The position numbers and the translations under genes are program-made. Positions 1 through 7,455 of a DNA stretch of 64,000 bases are shown here, one piece after another. Location: contig JBFXDX010000013.1 of assembly GCA_050180705.1 (NCBI GenBank), positions 1 through 64,000 of the forward strand, read 5' to 3'. Each line of letters opens with the position of its first letter. Position 1 is the stretch's first letter. This stretch comes from SB25 sp050180705 (lineage in GTDB: Bacteria; Bacteroidota; Bacteroidia; Bacteroidales; Tenuifilaceae). The notes below the pieces were generated by a model, which worked only from the letters and a program-made list of their open reading frames with translations, did no database searches and was not told the origin of the DNA.

Positions 1-89
1 GGGACACCCCTTCCCATTCCGAACAGGGCAGTTAAGCCCGCCAGCGCCGATGGTACTGCGTCACAGCGGGAGAGTAGGTCGCCGCCCCA
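1..89 (+). rRNA. rrf: 5S ribosomal RNA, 3' part (5' end outside the window)
   Basis: The first bases match the conserved 5S core: the CCCATTCCGAACAG segment, the AGTTAAGCCC segment, the GCCGATGGTACTGC segment and the closing GGGAGAGTAGGTCGCCGCC stretch. About 20-25 nt of the 5' strand, including the partner of the terminal stem, lie before the window. A strong terminator follows at once, so this is the last gene of an rRNA operon reading rightward. The exact 3' end (about 86-90) cannot be fixed without the 5' strand of the stem. Confidence 0.95.
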
Positions 90-94
90 CCTTC

Positions 95-126
95 GCCCCG
101 AGGCTTACCCCTCGGGGCTTTTTTTT
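95..126 (+). terminator. Intrinsic terminator of the rRNA operon
   Basis: A 9-bp GC-rich stem (GCCCCGAGG at 95-103 with CCTCGGGGC at 110-118) with a 6-nt loop is followed by eight T residues. It lies directly after the 5S rRNA. Confidence 0.95.
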
Positions 127-584
127 GTTTGCTATCATGGCTTTCTTATGGATGGGCAGTCCCCGTTGCGCCGGTGCGGTGTGGCCGGGGACTGCTGATT
201 TTTTTGGGATGCTGGACTTGTTTTGCAATGCGTACTTTTGTTCGATATCGCTTGGCGATACAGCACGTTAGTGTGTGACGCTACAACCCGTTAGCGTGTG
301 ACTCTATCGTACTTCGATGGGGAGGCATGGTGCTGTTTTAGTAGGTAGTAAGTTTTACCGGGATGAGTTCGAATTGATAGATTTTACAGAGGCGTATAGC
401 CTTAGTCGAGCATTGTGTTCCGATAGCGTTGGAGTGTTACCAACGATAACGTTGTCGTGAACGACACTGATGTGCTTAATAAATTATTATTTGAATTACT
501 CTGGTGTCATCTTTATATGAAATATTTCATCATTATACACTTTGATTGGTGTTATAATATCGATTTTAAGTGCAAATTCGAGTA
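127..584. other. Gene-free stretch between the rRNA operon and psiE-like gene
   Basis: I see no credible coding region here. Short open frames lack family resemblance and overlap the 5S gene. It holds an imperfect direct repeat (17 nt, 15 identical, at 266-282 and 289-305, period 23) and two small hairpins in a row: CGTTGG/CCAACG at 427-445 and TGTCG/CGACA at 453-466. No tRNA was recognised. The repeat could be a remnant of a longer tandem array, but only two copies remain. Confidence 0.6.
266..305. repeat. Two-copy imperfect direct repeat, period 23
   Basis: Copies at 266-282 and 289-305 read CGTTAGTGTGTGACGCT and CGTTAGCGTGTGACTCT, 15 of 17 identical. The 23-nt period equals that of the larger tandem array at 37785-37925, though the sequence differs. 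Confidence 0.5.
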
Positions 585-1040
585 CTAACCCAATATTTCT
601 TTGTTGCTGTTGTTTTTTTTGGATTTACATTTGTTTTGTTTTTTGTAGCATATTTTTATTACCCAATAAGTAGCCGCTAGGGCTATTAGCATTATTGCAA
701 GTGCAATTAGTTCCATGTGTTCTATAGCGGATATTTCCATAACTATAACTTTTCGTGATATCGCTATTATGGCTACTAGGACTACTATTTCGACGTGTAC
801 TATGTCCTCCTTGAGGAATGCTTTCACGGCTTCAAGAAGTTCTACTCCAATCAGGATTGTTAAAAAAAGACCTATTAACTGAGAAAACTGTGTTTGTACA
901 AATACTGTAAGTGAGTTTGCTATTATGCCTTCATATAATTGAATAATTACATCGAGAATTGCAACTATTAGAAGTACTGATATTATTATTAGTAAAAAGT
1001 AAATAATAATTTTTTGAAGTATGTTTAGGTACCGTTGCAT
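585..1040 (-). CDS. PsiE-like small integral membrane protein
   Basis: This 151-residue protein has four hydrophobic segments (about 8-32, 48-70, 82-96 and 108-130) and a lysine/asparagine-rich tail. The stretch LIGVELLEAVKAFL followed by a segment ending AIIAISRKVIVME fits the phosphate-starvation-inducible PsiE family (PF06146). Members of that family are membrane proteins without a defined biochemical role. The first ATG gives a protein of normal family length. A TAAATTTG promoter box lies 34 nt upstream. The gene stands alone, pointing toward the rRNA operon. Confidence 0.75.
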   Translation of the reverse strand: MQRYLNILQKIIIYFLLIIISVLLIVAILDVIIQLYEGIIANSLTVFVQTQFSQLIGLFLTILIGVELLEAVKAFLKEDIVHVEIVVLVAIIAISRKVIVMEISAIEHMELIALAIMLIALAATYWVIKICYKKQNKCKSKKNNSNKEILG

Positions 1041-1073
1041 TGTGGTGCTTTTTATAGTTATTTGCTTGTATTA

Positions 1074-1081
1074 CAAATTTA
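1074..1081 (-). promoter_or_regulatory. Bacteroidota -7 box upstream of the psiE-like gene
   Basis: On the minus strand this reads TAAATTTG, an exact match to the TAnnTTTG consensus, 34 nt before the start codon. A T-rich stretch lies upstream but no clean -33 TTTG was seen. Confidence 0.5.
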
Positions 1082-1096
1082 TGGTAAAAATGTTCA

Positions 1097-1122
1097 ATAA
1101 AAAAGGAGACTTTAGGTCTCCT
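1097..1122 (-). terminator. Intrinsic terminator after the acyl-CoA ligase gene
   Basis: On the minus strand AGGAGAC (1116-1122) pairs with GTCTCCT (1104-1110) around a 5-nt loop, followed by a run of T residues. It lies 9 nt past the ligase stop codon. Confidence 0.85.
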
Positions 1123-1130
1123 CTGTATTA

Positions 1131-3038
1131 TTAAACTGCTAAAAGTTGAATGACTGAATCGATGTTTGGTTTATTATGAATGTTTTTACCTTCGGGAGTG
1201 TATAGTAAATCTAAGCGATCCTTGTATTTTGTTTCAACTTTGCCTCTCACAACTTTCATGGTGCTATTTATTAGTCCATTTTGTTCGTTGAATCCTTCCT
1301 CTAAGATTGCAAATGTTGATGGTAGCCATCTGTCGGGAAACATTTCGCCAAATTCACCTCCAGGTTTGAATTTGCTGATTTCTTGGTTGATTATATTGAT
1401 TGCTTCTTTTGCTGCTTCGTGCGAGTCGATAGATAGTCCTTTCTCATTTAGCGCTCTTTTTAGAGCATCTTTAGATGGAACAACAAGTGCCGATGTGTAA
1501 GGGTTTTGGTTATTGTATAGAACTACATTCTCGATAAATCTTGAATGTTGAACCAATGATTCTTCTATACCTTCAGGGCTATACTTTTCGCCATCGCTTG
1601 CTATCAGTAAACTTTTAAATCGTCCTAATACGTATAGGAATCCATCTTTATCCATGTAGCCCATGTCTCCTGTATGTAACCATCCATCTATGACAGTTTC
1701 AGCGGTAGCTTTTTCGTTTTTCCAGTATCCTTCCATTACATTCTCGCCACGAATAACAATCTCACCCTTTTGTCCAATTGGTAATTCGGTTCCGTTGTCG
1801 TCGCAAATTTTTAGATCCATAAATTTAACGAGGTGTCCCGATGAGCCCAACTTGTGTTTTTTTAGTGAGTTAGAACTGATGATAGGGGTGGCTTCAGAAA
1901 GACCATATCCTTGAAGCATGGGAACTCCAATGGCATAGAAGAAACGTTGTAGTTCGATATCGAGCAATGCTCCACCTCCAATAAAAAGGTCGAGATGCCC
2001 CCCAAAAACTTGTCTAATTTTACTGAAAAGGATTTTGTCGTATAACCATATTAATGGTTTGTAGATAAATGTGAAGTTTTTGCCTCTACTCCATCCTTCC
2101 TTGTTGTAAGCGTAAGATATTTTGAGTGCATGGTTGAATAATTTCTCGGTAAATGCTCCTTTTGCTTTTATTCCCGACTCAATATTCTTTTTGAAATTTT
2201 TAGCTAGCGCAGGTACGCTGAGTAGTAGGTTTGGCTGTATCTCTTTAATATTTATGGGGATATTTTTTAGAGTATCCATGGGGTTTCGTCCTATCTGTAC
2301 AGTAGCAATACTTGCGCCCATAGCCATGAATGAGTATAAACCTGCAACATGTGCAAAACAGTGATCTAAAGGTAGAATTAAAAGAGTCTTGTAGTACTGT
2401 GGAATATTCATTAAGGTCAAGGCTTGCTCTACGTTAGCGGTGTAATTCCTGTGCGAAAGAATAATTCCTTTTGGATCGGCCATTGTTCCCGATGTATAGC
2501 TAATGTTTGCATAGTCCGAAGGCTTAATATTCCTCGATGTTTCTTCAATAATACTAGGATTAACCTTAAGAAACTCTTCTCCTAATCGAAATACATCATC
2601 TATCAGTAAATCTCCTGGATTGTAGTTGTTTTGTGGGTCTAGATAGATTATGCGTTTTACCAAAGGTAACTTTTCTCTTATTTTTTCAATTTTAGAGGCT
2701 TGATTTCCCGATACAATAATTGTGTTTGTTTCGGAATGTTCAAGTCTAAATACCAAATCATTACCGTCAAGTTTTATCGATAAAGGTACATTTACTGCTC
2801 CAGTGTAAAGTATTGCAAGTTCTCCTATTACCCAATATTTACGTCCTTCGCTGAGTAGCGCTACCTTATCGTCTTTTTTTATTCCAAGACTAAGTAGGCC
2901 TGCTGCGAGTTTGTATACTTCGTTACGGGTTTCTTTATAGGTTGTGGGTTCAAACTTATCGGTAAGTTTCTCCCAGATATATGGGTTATTGGGGTACTTT
3001 GCTACGCTTTCTTCGAATAAATTGATAATAGTTTTCAT
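1131..3038 (-). CDS. Long-chain fatty acid--CoA ligase (AMP-forming)
   Basis: This 635-residue adenylate-forming enzyme activates fatty acids to acyl-CoA through an acyl-adenylate. The AMP-binding loop YTSGTMADPKG lies at about 181-191. The GYGLSEATP motif lies near 378 and the hinge LHTGDMG near 456. The C-terminal cap domain carries the expected lysine context near TMKVVRGK. Length and the INSTMKVVRGK end match the FadD/FAA1-like long-chain branch rather than acetyl-CoA synthetases. The gene is monocistronic, with its own TATTTTTG promoter box and terminator. Chain-length preference cannot be read from the sequence. Confidence 0.9.
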   Translation of the reverse strand: MKTIINLFEESVAKYPNNPYIWEKLTDKFEPTTYKETRNEVYKLAAGLLSLGIKKDDKVALLSEGRKYWVIGELAILYTGAVNVPLSIKLDGNDLVFRLEHSETNTIIVSGNQASKIEKIREKLPLVKRIIYLDPQNNYNPGDLLIDDVFRLGEEFLKVNPSIIEETSRNIKPSDYANISYTSGTMADPKGIILSHRNYTANVEQALTLMNIPQYYKTLLILPLDHCFAHVAGLYSFMAMGASIATVQIGRNPMDTLKNIPINIKEIQPNLLLSVPALAKNFKKNIESGIKAKGAFTEKLFNHALKISYAYNKEGWSRGKNFTFIYKPLIWLYDKILFSKIRQVFGGHLDLFIGGGALLDIELQRFFYAIGVPMLQGYGLSEATPIISSNSLKKHKLGSSGHLVKFMDLKICDDNGTELPIGQKGEIVIRGENVMEGYWKNEKATAETVIDGWLHTGDMGYMDKDGFLYVLGRFKSLLIASDGEKYSPEGIEESLVQHSRFIENVVLYNNQNPYTSALVVPSKDALKRALNEKGLSIDSHEAAKEAINIINQEISKFKPGGEFGEMFPDRWLPSTFAILEEGFNEQNGLINSTMKVVRGKVETKYKDRLDLLYTPEGKNIHNKPNIDSVIQLLAV

Positions 3039-3060
3039 ATAGATAGTTTAGTATTAAACA

Positions 3061-3068
3061 CAAAAATA
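3061..3068 (-). promoter_or_regulatory. Bacteroidota -7 box upstream of the acyl-CoA ligase
   Basis: The minus strand reads TATTTTTG, an exact TAnnTTTG match, 22 nt before the ligase start codon. No well-spaced -33 TTTG was found. Confidence 0.45.
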
Positions 3069-3179
3069 CTATGTTGATTTCCATTCAACATAAACACAAA
3101 TTCTTAGTGATTGCTAATCATCCACCTAACTGCAAATCTATTAAAATATTCAAAATGAAAATATACTTTGAATTTAATA

Positions 3180-3212
3180 TTGAGTGTCGCAGATGCATTT
3201 GATTTATCTTTG
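3180..3212 (+). promoter_or_regulatory. Promoter of the PflX-like radical SAM gene
   Basis: A TATCTTTG box at 3205-3212 matches TAnnTTTG. A TTG at 3180-3182 lies 22 nt upstream, close to -33 spacing. Transcription would then begin only about 10 nt before the GTG start codon at 3230, giving a very short leader. Confidence 0.45.
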
Positions 3213-3229
3213 CTCAAAATTATTAGGTT

Positions 3230-4144
3230 GTGCTAACTCAGGATCGTTTTTATTCATGTACGCTTTGTCCTCACAATTGTGGGGTTAATCGCTTTAGTGA
3301 TGTTGGATTTTGTGGTATTTCGTCGAATCCAGTGGTTTCTTCTATTTTTTTACATAGGGGAGAAGAGCCGGTGCTTTCTGGCAATAAGGGAGTGTGCAAT
3401 GTTTTTTTTGCTCATTGCAATTTACAATGCGTGTATTGCCAGAATCATCAAATAAGTCGAAATGGTTTAAGTAATGCGACTTGGGAGAGATCTCTTGGTG
3501 ATATTATTGATGAAATTATTTCATTTCTCGATAAGGGTGTGCGAATGCTTGGCTTTGTATCTCCTACGCATCAGGTTGTTCAAATGATGGAGATAATTGA
3601 AGGTTTGCATAAAAAAGGGCATCACCCAACCATTATATACAATACCAATTGCTACGATAGTGTTGATGTTATTAAAGAGTTAGAGGGTATTGTTGATGTT
3701 TACCTTCCCGATTTTAAGTATATTAACAACGAGTTGGGATTGATGTATTCGGGGGTTGATAATTATTTTGATGTCGCATCCATTGCTTTGCGGGAAATGT
3801 TTCGACAAAAGGGTACAACTTTATTGCTTGGCGATGATGATTTGGCAGAATCTGGTTTAATTATCCGACATTTAGTACTGCCTGGCTATTTTTCCGATAG
3901 CGTCGAATTATTGAAGTATTTGGCCGATGAGTTTTCACCTAGGTTACATCTGTCGTTGATGTCTCAGTATTATCCGCCATCTGGACTTTGTTTAAACAAA
4001 CCATTGGATAGAACTCTTAGTGAGGGAGAGTACAATGTTGTTTTAAACACATTGGAGGATATCGGATTTCGAGGTTGGGTTCAATCCCTTGATAGTAATA
4101 GTCACTATCAACCCGATTTTTCTTCCGATAATCCATTTTCTTAA
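3230..4144 (+). CDS. PflX-like radical SAM protein (COG1313, putative pyruvate formate-lyase activase type)
   Basis: The radical SAM CX3CX2C motif is CNLQCVYC, with cysteines at 63, 67 and 70; these ligate the [4Fe-4S] cluster that cleaves S-adenosylmethionine. A second cysteine set near the N terminus (C10, C13, C17, C28) is typical of the COG1313 branch. That branch is annotated as pyruvate formate-lyase activating enzyme-like, but its substrate is generally unproven. The start is GTG: an in-frame TAG stops the frame two codons earlier and the first cysteine is residue 10, so no later start is plausible. No glycyl-radical enzyme gene lies in the window, so activation of a formate lyase is not supported here. 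Confidence 0.85.
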   Translation: MLTQDRFYSCTLCPHNCGVNRFSDVGFCGISSNPVVSSIFLHRGEEPVLSGNKGVCNVFFAHCNLQCVYCQNHQISRNGLSNATWERSLGDIIDEIISFLDKGVRMLGFVSPTHQVVQMMEIIEGLHKKGHHPTIIYNTNCYDSVDVIKELEGIVDVYLPDFKYINNELGLMYSGVDNYFDVASIALREMFRQKGTTLLLGDDDLAESGLIIRHLVLPGYFSDSVELLKYLADEFSPRLHLSLMSQYYPPSGLCLNKPLDRTLSEGEYNVVLNTLEDIGFRGWVQSLDSNSHYQPDFSSDNPFS

Positions 4145-4348
4145 TAACTTTTTTAAACTATTTGTAAAAGTGATATAAAGATGTAATATGTTGATTAATA
4201 GTTGTATTTCTTGTTTTTGCAATTTATAGTATTGCAATTATTTATTGTTAATAAGTGACTTAAATATTAATATACTTGCATTTTATAGAAAAGATTTGTT
4301 AAATTGCGTTGATAAATGAGTACACCTTAACTAAATAATACTATAACG

Positions 4349-4807
4349 ATGAAAAAAATTTTTATTCTAATAGTGCTTTTTGCTTTTGTAGGTACTGGTT
4401 GTAAATTTATGCCAGGGTACAAGAAAAAGCAAGCAGCAATTGAGGCTGCTAAGCAAAAGGCTAAACAGGATAGTATTCAAAAGGCTCAGGCATTTGAGTC
4501 TGAGAAAATTCGTATGGCTCAAGAAAAGGCACGTCAGGATTCATTGGCAAAAGTTCAGGAATATGAAGCTAAATTCCGATTCCATGTTATTATAGGTAGT
4601 TTTAAGGTGCCTTCAAATGCTACTGGTTGGGAGCAGGAAGTACATGGCATGGGATATAATAATACAAAAATTCTACATGCTTCTAACGGCTTTGATTTAG
4701 TTTCAATTGCAGCTTACGATACTTATAGTAAAGCGTTCAATGAAATTGAAAGGATTAATGCTGACAAGGAAGAACCCCTTGAACTCTGGATTTACGAAAA
4801 CATTTAA
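4349..4807 (+). CDS. SPOR-domain lipoprotein
   Basis: The protein of 152 residues begins with a lipoprotein signal peptide ending VGTGC, so Cys18 would be lipidated. Residues about 27-75 form a charged coiled coil rich in Ala, Lys, Gln and Glu. The last 75 residues (from FHVIIGSFKVPSNA) look like a SPOR domain, which binds peptidoglycan with stripped stem peptides at division sites. A role in the cell envelope follows from the family. The gene has its own terminator and no partner genes. Confidence 0.75.
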   Translation: MKKIFILIVLFAFVGTGCKFMPGYKKKQAAIEAAKQKAKQDSIQKAQAFESEKIRMAQEKARQDSLAKVQEYEAKFRFHVIIGSFKVPSNATGWEQEVHGMGYNNTKILHASNGFDLVSIAAYDTYSKAFNEIERINADKEEPLELWIYENI

Positions 4808-4825
4808 GACATATATTAAGTAGTT

Positions 4826-4862
4826 AAGCGAGCTATCCTTAGGGGTAGCTCGCTTTCATTTT
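4826..4862 (+). terminator. Intrinsic terminator after the SPOR lipoprotein gene
   Basis: A 13-bp stem (4826-4838 with 4843-4855, one G-T pair) closes on a TTAG tetraloop and is followed by a T-rich tail. Confidence 0.9.
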
Positions 4863-4960
4863 TTATATTCTAAGTGATTGTCATAGGAAAATTATAATTT
4901 TTTAGTTTTATTTGCGCACTCTGAATATTATATCATTAAAACTATAACCAAACTTAAAAA

Positions 4961-6358
4961 ATGGAACAAATAAGAAAAACACTTCGCGATTCTGCTGCTG
5001 CACGTTGGACTGCGCTTGCTGTAGTGGCTTTTACCATGCTTTGCGGTTATTATCTGACCGATGTAATGGCTCCTCTTAAAGGGCTACTGGAAGGTCAACT
5101 TCATTGGGATAGTTCCGAGTATGGATTTTTCACCAGTGCTTATGGCTGGTTTAACGTATTTTTATTGATGTTACTTGTTGGTGGTATTATTCTTGATAAA
5201 ATGGGTGTTCGTTTTACTGGAGTAATGGCTGCATCTATTATGGTTGTTGGTACAGCAATTAAGTACTGGGCTGTTTCAACCCATTCTCTTGATGGTGACA
5301 TGTGGCATATTCTATTCTGGGATGTTAAAGCTCAGGTATTTGTAGCGGCTTTAGGTTATGCAATCTTTGGTGTAGGTGTTGAAGTTGCTGGTATTACTGT
5401 TTCTAAAATCATTGTTAAATGGTTTAAGGGTAAGGAAATGGCTTTGGCTATGGGTCTCGAAATGGCAACTGCTCGTTTGGGTACTGGCCTTGCTATGGCA
5501 ACCTCTGTTCCAATTGCAAAAGCTTTTGGTATGACTAATGTTTCAAGACCAATTCTTGTTTGTTTGATAATGCTTTGTATCGGTTTAATGGCATTCATTA
5601 TTTACACCTTTATGGACAAGAAACTTGATGCATCTGAGGCTGAAGCAGCAGCGAATCAGCCTAGTGGTGAGGAAGAGGCTTTCCGTATTTCTGATATTGG
5701 AAATATTTTAACAAATAAAGGCTGGTGGTATATTGCAATTCTTTGTGTTCTTTTCTACTCTGCGGTTTTCCCATTCCTTAAATATGCAGCCGATTTAATG
5801 GTTAATAAGTTTGGAATATCCAATGAACTTGCTGGTATTATTCCATCGTTGTTACCATTAGGAACAATTTTCTTAACGCCATTCTTTGGAAATTTATACG
5901 ATAGAAAAGGTAAAGGTGCTACCATTATGATGTTGGGTGCTGCTCTTATCATTTTTGTACACACAATGTTTTCAATTCCGTTCCTTAACCATTGGATTGT
6001 TGCTTTCTTACTTATTATTGTTCTTGGTATTGGATTCTCATTGGTACCATCTGCAATGTGGCCATCTGTTCCTAAAATTATCCCAGAAAGCCAGTTAGGT
6101 ACAGCATATGCTCTAATTTTCTTAGTTCAGAATGTAGGTTTAATGTTGGTTCCAGCTTTAATTGGTTGGGTTTTAGATAAATATTGTGTAACTGGACAAA
6201 GGGTTTTAGAAGGTGTTACTGTTAACACTTATAACTATACCTTGCCTATGGTTATTTTTACTGCTTTTGGATTACTAGCAATTGTATTTGCAGTTTTATT
6301 GAAAGCTGAAGATAAGAAGAAAGGTTATGGTCTTGAATTACCAAATATTAAGAGTTAG
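4961..6358 (+). CDS. Major facilitator superfamily transporter
   Basis: This 465-residue protein has about twelve hydrophobic segments in two halves, split by a charged loop at about residues 220-240. The LLVGGIILDKMGVRFTG segment after the second helix has the DxxGxR-like loop of MFS carriers. A matching loop, FGNLYDRKGKG, follows the eighth helix. The substrate cannot be told from the sequence; the shape recalls oxalate/formate- or nitrate-type antiporters, but that is a guess. A terminator follows. It is not obviously co-transcribed with the neighbours. Confidence 0.85.
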   Translation: MEQIRKTLRDSAAARWTALAVVAFTMLCGYYLTDVMAPLKGLLEGQLHWDSSEYGFFTSAYGWFNVFLLMLLVGGIILDKMGVRFTGVMAASIMVVGTAIKYWAVSTHSLDGDMWHILFWDVKAQVFVAALGYAIFGVGVEVAGITVSKIIVKWFKGKEMALAMGLEMATARLGTGLAMATSVPIAKAFGMTNVSRPILVCLIMLCIGLMAFIIYTFMDKKLDASEAEAAANQPSGEEEAFRISDIGNILTNKGWWYIAILCVLFYSAVFPFLKYAADLMVNKFGISNELAGIIPSLLPLGTIFLTPFFGNLYDRKGKGATIMMLGAALIIFVHTMFSIPFLNHWIVAFLLIIVLGIGFSLVPSAMWPSVPKIIPESQLGTAYALIFLVQNVGLMLVPALIGWVLDKYCVTGQRVLEGVTVNTYNYTLPMVIFTAFGLLAIVFAVLLKAEDKKKGYGLELPNIKS

Positions 6359-6378
6359 TTCTTTCTAAATATTAATTG

Positions 6379-6404
6379 AAAACGCCCTATCAAAGGGCGT
6401 TTTT
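6379..6404. terminator. Terminator between convergent MFS and E1-like genes
   Basis: A 10-bp stem (AAAACGCCCT-type arm at 6379-6388 with AGGGCGTTTT at 6394-6403) has a 5-nt loop. A T-run on the plus strand follows and an A-rich 5' flank also allows some use on the minus strand. Confidence 0.88.
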
Positions 6405-6425
6405 GCTTTTAGTGTATTTTAGTTG

Positions 6426-7106
6426 CTATTTAAATTCTTCTATCTCAAAGGAGTATGACTCGGAATCGATCATTAAAACTTTGTTTATTAGCATTTCGTC
6501 GATTCTTTTGGTAAGAAATTTTAATCCTTCTGTAACTTGAATAGATGCAGTAATTGTTACTAATGGAGGAAAGATGTCTTTATTTATTTGACTATCTATT
6601 GCCGATGATTCAATGGGAAACAATTCCGATAATGATTTTGATTTTCCAGGTACAATAGAGGTTATTTGTGCGCTGTATTTATTTACCCCAGCATGTATCA
6701 TTGGTGTTTTACCTTTTGATAGTAGTTTGTCTACAATGAATCGTGTTTTAAAATTATCTAGGCAATCAAATACAATATCGATATCAGGTAATTCTGTGTT
6801 TTCATCAATTTTCTCTAAATGTGAAATAATACTTACTTCAGAGTTGATCGCATTCAATTTTTTAGCTGCGCAGATTGCCTTATTTTGATCGATATCATTT
6901 TTATCATATAGAATCTGTCTGTTTAAATCTGGTAAATCTACTTGTGCGTAGTCGTAAATATGTATGGTTTTTATACCTGTTCTTACCAGTAATTGTAGTA
7001 CAGTGCAGCCAAGTCCTCCTGCGCCAGCAACCAATACTTTACTATTTTCTATTTGCTCAAACTGTTTTGCACTGAACAAATTCCGATGTCTCGAATATCT
7101 ATCCAT
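6426..7106 (-). CDS. ThiF/MoeB-like E1 adenylyltransferase without the zinc motif
   Basis: The fold is that of MoeB/ThiF/HesA enzymes that adenylate the C-terminal Gly-Gly of a ubiquitin-like sulfur carrier. The nucleotide loop GAGGLG is followed by LNRQ (Arg finger), a lysine before ICAAKK and FDCLDNF with the magnesium-binding Asp. The family's two CxxC zinc pairs are absent; only three cysteines exist and none is paired. The start is taken at the second Met (MDRYSRHRN), because RYSRH is the usual beginning of the family and a GGAGGAGG site lies just ahead. The first in-frame ATG at 7121 would overlap the upstream gene by 14 nt. The carrier is very probably the MoaD-like protein encoded immediately upstream. 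Confidence 0.85.
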   Translation of the reverse strand: MDRYSRHRNLFSAKQFEQIENSKVLVAGAGGLGCTVLQLLVRTGIKTIHIYDYAQVDLPDLNRQILYDKNDIDQNKAICAAKKLNAINSEVSIISHLEKIDENTELPDIDIVFDCLDNFKTRFIVDKLLSKGKTPMIHAGVNKYSAQITSIVPGKSKSLSELFPIESSAIDSQINKDIFPPLVTITASIQVTEGLKFLTKRIDEMLINKVLMIDSESYSFEIEEFK

Positions 7107-7107
7107 A

Positions 7108-7389
7108 TTATCCTCCTCCATTGGGTGGAAATACCGATACTGTACAGTCTTTGTCGATAATGGTATCTAACTTATTTAAGTGTAAAATATTTACTCCATC
7201 AATTAAAATAATTGTTCCGACAATTACTTTTTCATTTTCAATAAGTTCACTTATGATGTTTGAGTTTAATTTTTGTGATACCAGTTCTAATAGTTCTAAA
7301 ATTGACACAGAACTGCCTGTTTGGATGTTTACCATTCCAATTTTTAGATTTAATCGAAGTGTTGCAAATAGTTTTACTTTAACTTCCAT
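7108..7389 (-). CDS. MoaD/ThiS-like sulfur carrier protein
   Basis: A 93-residue ubiquitin-like protein that ends in FPPNGGG, so it has the diglycine tail that is adenylated and then thiocarboxylated to donate sulfur during pyranopterin (molybdopterin/tungstopterin) synthesis. The hydrophobic pattern VKVKLFATLRLN at the start and VSVFPP at the end fits MoaD. It lies between the aldehyde oxidoreductase and the E1-like gene on the same strand. The codons for the Gly tail also form the GGAGGAGG ribosome site of the next gene. It may serve the oxidoreductase's cofactor specifically; that is inference from position. Confidence 0.88.
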   Translation of the reverse strand: MEVKVKLFATLRLNLKIGMVNIQTGSSVSILELLELVSQKLNSNIISELIENEKVIVGTIILIDGVNILHLNKLDTIIDKDCTVSVFPPNGGG

Positions 7390-7402
7390 TCTTTTCTTAA
7401 TG

Positions 7403-7436
7403 TAAACTCTGTATTTAAGCTAAAATACAGAGTTTA
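7403..7436 (-). other. Perfect 14-bp hairpin between the oxidoreductase and MoaD-like genes
   Basis: Arms at 7403-7416 and 7423-7436 are perfectly complementary with a 6-nt loop. No T-run follows on the minus strand, so it is not a standard terminator. It sits 19 nt past the oxidoreductase stop and 13 nt before the carrier's start codon. It could be a stabilising or processing stem that sets unequal expression of the two genes. Confidence 0.7.
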
Positions 7437-7455
7437 TGTTTACGATTGTGTATGA

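Noticed and set aside
50..271. 73-codon open frame across the 5S rRNA and its terminator
   Set aside because: It covers the rRNA and the terminator hairpin; not a credible gene.
127..584. tRNA gene after the rRNA operon
   Set aside because: No cloverleaf or T-loop pattern (GGTTCGAATCC-type) was found here or in other gaps.
3230..4144. Pyruvate formate-lyase activase with a named target
   Set aside because: No glycyl-radical enzyme gene is in the window, so the PflA name is not supported; it stays PflX-like.
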